Assembly (NCBI GenBank): GCA_013288015.1
Contig: JABDCR010000005.1
Span: 19,772-83,771 of the forward strand
Length of the DNA stretch: 64,000 bases
Direction of reading: 5' to 3'
Origin: Bacteroidota bacterium
GTDB lineage: Bacteria; Bacteroidota; Bacteroidia; B-17B0; Aurantibacillaceae
Shown: positions 61,583 through 64,000 of the stretch, in pieces
Layout: each line of letters opens with the position of its first letter
Numbering within the stretch: position 1 is the stretch's first letter
Translations under genes and position numbers: made by a program
The notes under the pieces: model-generated
Told to the model about the DNA's origin: nothing
Seen by the model: only the letters and a program-made list of their open reading frames with translations
The model's database searches: none

Positions 61583-62671
61583 ATGAAACACACAAACAAC
61601 ATTTGCGCATTATTTTTTATGCTGATAAGCATGGGCGCAGCAGCAGGATATACACAAACTCCTGACTCTTTAGGTTTACCGGGAGATAATTTAAATTTAT
61701 ACGGAGTTCTTACTCTTTTTAAAGAATCACAAAATGTAGAAGAGTTTGAAAAGAAACTAAATACGCCTGACAACAAGGTAAATAATTTAGACTTAAATAA
61801 TGATGGTAAAATAGATTATATACGCGTAAAAGATTATGGTGAAAACGGGATACACTCACTGGTATTACAAGATCCTATAACAGCAACTGAAACTCAAGAC
61901 TTAGCTATTATTGAGATAGAACAACAAGGAAATAACAATGTACACGTACAAATTGTTGGCGATGAAGATTTATATGGTAAAAATTATATTATTGAACCAC
62001 AAGATCAGCAACAAACACAGGTAAATGATAATACATATAATCAAGCGGCACCAGTAATGGTAAATGTATGGGCATGGCCATGCGTAGGATTTATTTATGG
62101 ACCATCATATGTATATTGGAATTCGCCTTGGTATTGGGGATATTACCCGTCTTGGTGGTCTCCTTGGAGTCCGATAGGCTATTATGCTTATTGGAATGGC
62201 ATGTATCCTTATAGAGTTTACCATCATCGAGTGTATGCAAATCGTATTATGGTTGCACAAAATATTTATTATAAACACAGGCAAGTATCACCTACTGTAC
62301 GTAGCAATATTGAACGCCAGGTATATTATGGACCAAGAACCAATGGGAAAATTAATGGGCAACCAACTAAAAATAATAATGTTGCTGGGCTAAGAGGAAA
62401 AGAAACTGGAAAAACCCCACAAAGTAATTCGAAAGCTATGGCAGCAGTGCCAAAACAGCAAACAAAGGTTAAGCAATCAATTAATGGACAACAAAAACAA
62501 AACGTTGCTCCGAGACAGCAACAGATCCCAAAACAAAATCAAGAAATACCAAAACAACAACCAACTCAACCAAGAATGCAGCAACAAGAAATGCCAAGAC
62601 AAACACAAATGGCGCCGCATATGAGTGGTGGTGGTCATATGGGCGGTGGCGGAGGAGGACGAAGAAGATAG
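61583..62671 (+). CDS. Secreted Tyr/Trp- and Gln/Gly-rich protein
   Basis: 362 residues. Signal peptide MKHTNNICALFFMLISMGAAAGYTQ; a domain (about 25-150) with NNLDLNNDGKIDYIRVKDYG (a calcium-binding-like DLNNDGKIDYI loop); then an aromatic region (about 165-215) with YVYWNSPWYWGYYPSWW; then a Gln-, Pro- and Met-rich tail ending GGGGRRR. No family known. A LytTR-like element precedes it. The aromatic segment recalls that of 21121-22560. Confidence 0.7.
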   Translation: MKHTNNICALFFMLISMGAAAGYTQTPDSLGLPGDNLNLYGVLTLFKESQNVEEFEKKLNTPDNKVNNLDLNNDGKIDYIRVKDYGENGIHSLVLQDPITATETQDLAIIEIEQQGNNNVHVQIVGDEDLYGKNYIIEPQDQQQTQVNDNTYNQAAPVMVNVWAWPCVGFIYGPSYVYWNSPWYWGYYPSWWSPWSPIGYYAYWNGMYPYRVYHHRVYANRIMVAQNIYYKHRQVSPTVRSNIERQVYYGPRTNGKINGQPTKNNNVAGLRGKETGKTPQSNSKAMAAVPKQQTKVKQSINGQQKQNVAPRQQQIPKQNQEIPKQQPTQPRMQQQEMPRQTQMAPHMSGGGHMGGGGGGRRR

Positions 62672-62801
62672 CTATTGATGTGCTGTTATAAAAGCAACAT
62701 TAAAATAAGTAGGTTGATAATTAGTAAAGTTTATATAACAAATATTTATTTTTTATTTACCATTTATTATAACATCTTTAACTTCAATAAGTAAAATTTG
62801 G

Positions 62802-64000
62802 ATGAAGGATAAAGAGGTTAAACAATCTAAACTCAAACGGTTTTGGAAAATTTTAGGGCCGGGGCTTATAACCGGAGCAAGTGATGATGACCCATCTGGT
62901 ATAGCTACATATTCGCAAGCTGGGGCACAATATGGGCTTTCAACTTTATGGACTGCATTACTTACGTTTCCATTAATGGCAGGCATACAAGAAATGTGTG
63001 CTCGAATTGGCATGGTTACTTCTAAAGGGCTTACTGGCACATTAAAACAACATTACCCAAAACCTATTTTATATTTAATGCTATTGTTTAGTGCGCCGGC
63101 TATTATATTAAATATTGGAGCCGACATAGCTGGTATGGGGGCTGTGAGCAATCTTATATTTCCGGCTATACATCCTATTTTTTTTAGCATTGCTTTTACC
63201 TTTATTTTAATACTGCTTATTATCTATTTGCCTTATCAAAAATTTGCAGCTGTACTAAAATATTTGTGTGTTATACTTTTGGTTTATTTAATAGTGCCTT
63301 TTTTATATAAACAGGATTGGAAAGATATCATAAAACACACTTTTATACCTACTATTAGTTTAGATAAAGAATTTTTAAATGTTTTGATTGCTATATTAGG
63401 TACAACTATTTCGCCATATCTTTTTTTCTGGCAAACAACAATGTCGGTTGAAGATATGCGACAGAAATCAGAAGTTGTTATGATAGATAAGACACTCATG
63501 AAAAATATGAAAACAGATGTGAATTTCGGTATGTTCTTTTCTAACGTGATAATGTTTTTTATTATTCTTACCACAGGTACAGTACTTTTTAACGCTGGTA
63601 TTCATAAAATTGATTCGGTTGAGCAAGCAGCAAAAGCTTTGGAGCCATTGGCAGGAAAAGCTGCTTATTATCTTTTTGCCATTGGAATTATTGGTACTGG
63701 CTTTTTAGCTATACCTGTTTTATCGGGATCACTTTCATACATTATCTCAGAAACATTTGATTGGAAAGAAGGTTTAGACAAAAAGTTTCATGAAGCTAAA
63801 CCTTTTTATATCGTTGTTATTATTTCTTTGATTATTGGTTTATTAATAAATTATATTGGTATAAGCCCTATACAGGCACTTATTTATTCGGCTATGTTAT
63901 ATGGCATTACATCACCTGTAATAATTGCAATTGTACTCCATATTTCTAACAACAAAAAAATAATGGGCGAATTTTCAAATAGAATGCGGTCTAATATTTT
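62802..64000 (+). CDS. NRAMP-like divalent metal transporter, truncated at window edge
   Basis: ATG at 62802; 399 codons without a stop reach the window edge. The conserved first-helix motif is GPGLITGASDDDPSGIATYS (DPSG in place of the classical DPGN), and at the sixth helix ISPYLFFWQ stands where classical NRAMP has MPHN. These positions bind the metal in Mn/Fe transporters, so this belongs to a divergent NRAMP-related group whose substrate may be other than Mn or Fe, possibly magnesium. About ten membrane helices are visible. A short region (MIDKTLMKNMKTD) is cytosolic. Confidence 0.9.
   Translation, partial: MKDKEVKQSKLKRFWKILGPGLITGASDDDPSGIATYSQAGAQYGLSTLWTALLTFPLMAGIQEMCARIGMVTSKGLTGTLKQHYPKPILYLMLLFSAPAIILNIGADIAGMGAVSNLIFPAIHPIFFSIAFTFILILLIIYLPYQKFAAVLKYLCVILLVYLIVPFLYKQDWKDIIKHTFIPTISLDKEFLNVLIAILGTTISPYLFFWQTTMSVEDMRQKSEVVMIDKTLMKNMKTDVNFGMFFSNVIMFFIILTTGTVLFNAGIHKIDSVEQAAKALEPLAGKAAYYLFAIGIIGTGFLAIPVLSGSLSYIISETFDWKEGLDKKFHEAKPFYIVVIISLIIGLLINYIGISPIQALIYSAMLYGITSPVIIAIVLHISNNKKIMGEFSNRMRSNI

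Overview
The window comes from an AT-rich member of the Bacteroidota. The evidence is a protein with a C-terminal type IX secretion sorting domain (12286-14580), a large Ig-like surface protein (1-1535), outer-membrane beta-barrels of the PorT type, DUF4199, DUF4142 and DUF6799 proteins, LytTR signalling and a TAnnTTTG-type promoter. Genus cannot be told from sequence alone. No tRNA, rRNA, CRISPR array or prophage was seen; one intact insertion sequence is present.

Layout. 1-5233: 5' part of a secreted repeat protein, a 900-base non-coding stretch with two related terminator-like hairpin elements, small lipoproteins, a stand-alone receiver, a trypsin-like protease and a leader or small-RNA candidate. 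5234-9883: a hemerythrin protein, a membrane protein, and an oxoamine-synthase/GNAT fusion flanked by two related 130-residue proteins. 9909-16351: small membrane proteins, an outer-membrane protein, DoxX, a secreted cluster with the sorting-domain protein, two tandem small-RNA candidates, small overlapping ORFs and an HxlR regulator. 16850-19085: an Mla/MCE lipid transport trio. 19103-25016 (minus): oxidoreductase, Hsp20, universal stress protein, CBS protein and a phasin-like protein. 25351-28811: polyhydroxyalkanoate (PHA) cluster (SDR reductase, phasin-like protein, PhaC synthase). 28839-32463: a pyruvate-oxidase-like TPP enzyme overlapping an aconitase.

33670-59058 is dominated by signal transduction: a receiver-kinase, a 2232-residue soluble hybrid kinase with twelve 92-residue HAMP-type repeats, stand-alone receivers, sigma-54 (RpoN) with an NtrC-type activator and a receiver-PAS kinase, then a CHASE3-like hybrid kinase, Hpt protein, membrane-anchored receiver and LytTR regulator. 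An IS1595-like element (41926-43700) with perfect ends and an 8-base target duplication sits between a receiver gene and the giant kinase, and carries a retropepsin-like protease gene. Superoxide dismutase and stress-type lipoproteins lie at 51593-54712. 59272-62671 holds envelope and small membrane proteins; an NRAMP-like transporter runs off the right end.

Two regulatory patterns link genes. A 28-base element, GGCTAT-N13-TTACCGAAT, occurs three times with identical spacing around the LytTR gene, upstream of the membrane-anchored receiver, a beta-barrel protein and a Tyr/Trp-rich secreted protein; it has the two-turn geometry of a LytTR operator. Second, TGG(C/T)A(C/T) boxes resembling the -24 element of sigma-54 precede many stress, PHA and envelope genes, and an extended 18-base version precedes three short intergenic units each ending in a strong terminator, which look like small RNAs. 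The gene content suggests a stress and storage (PHA) programme under two-component and possibly sigma-54 control; that link is inference.
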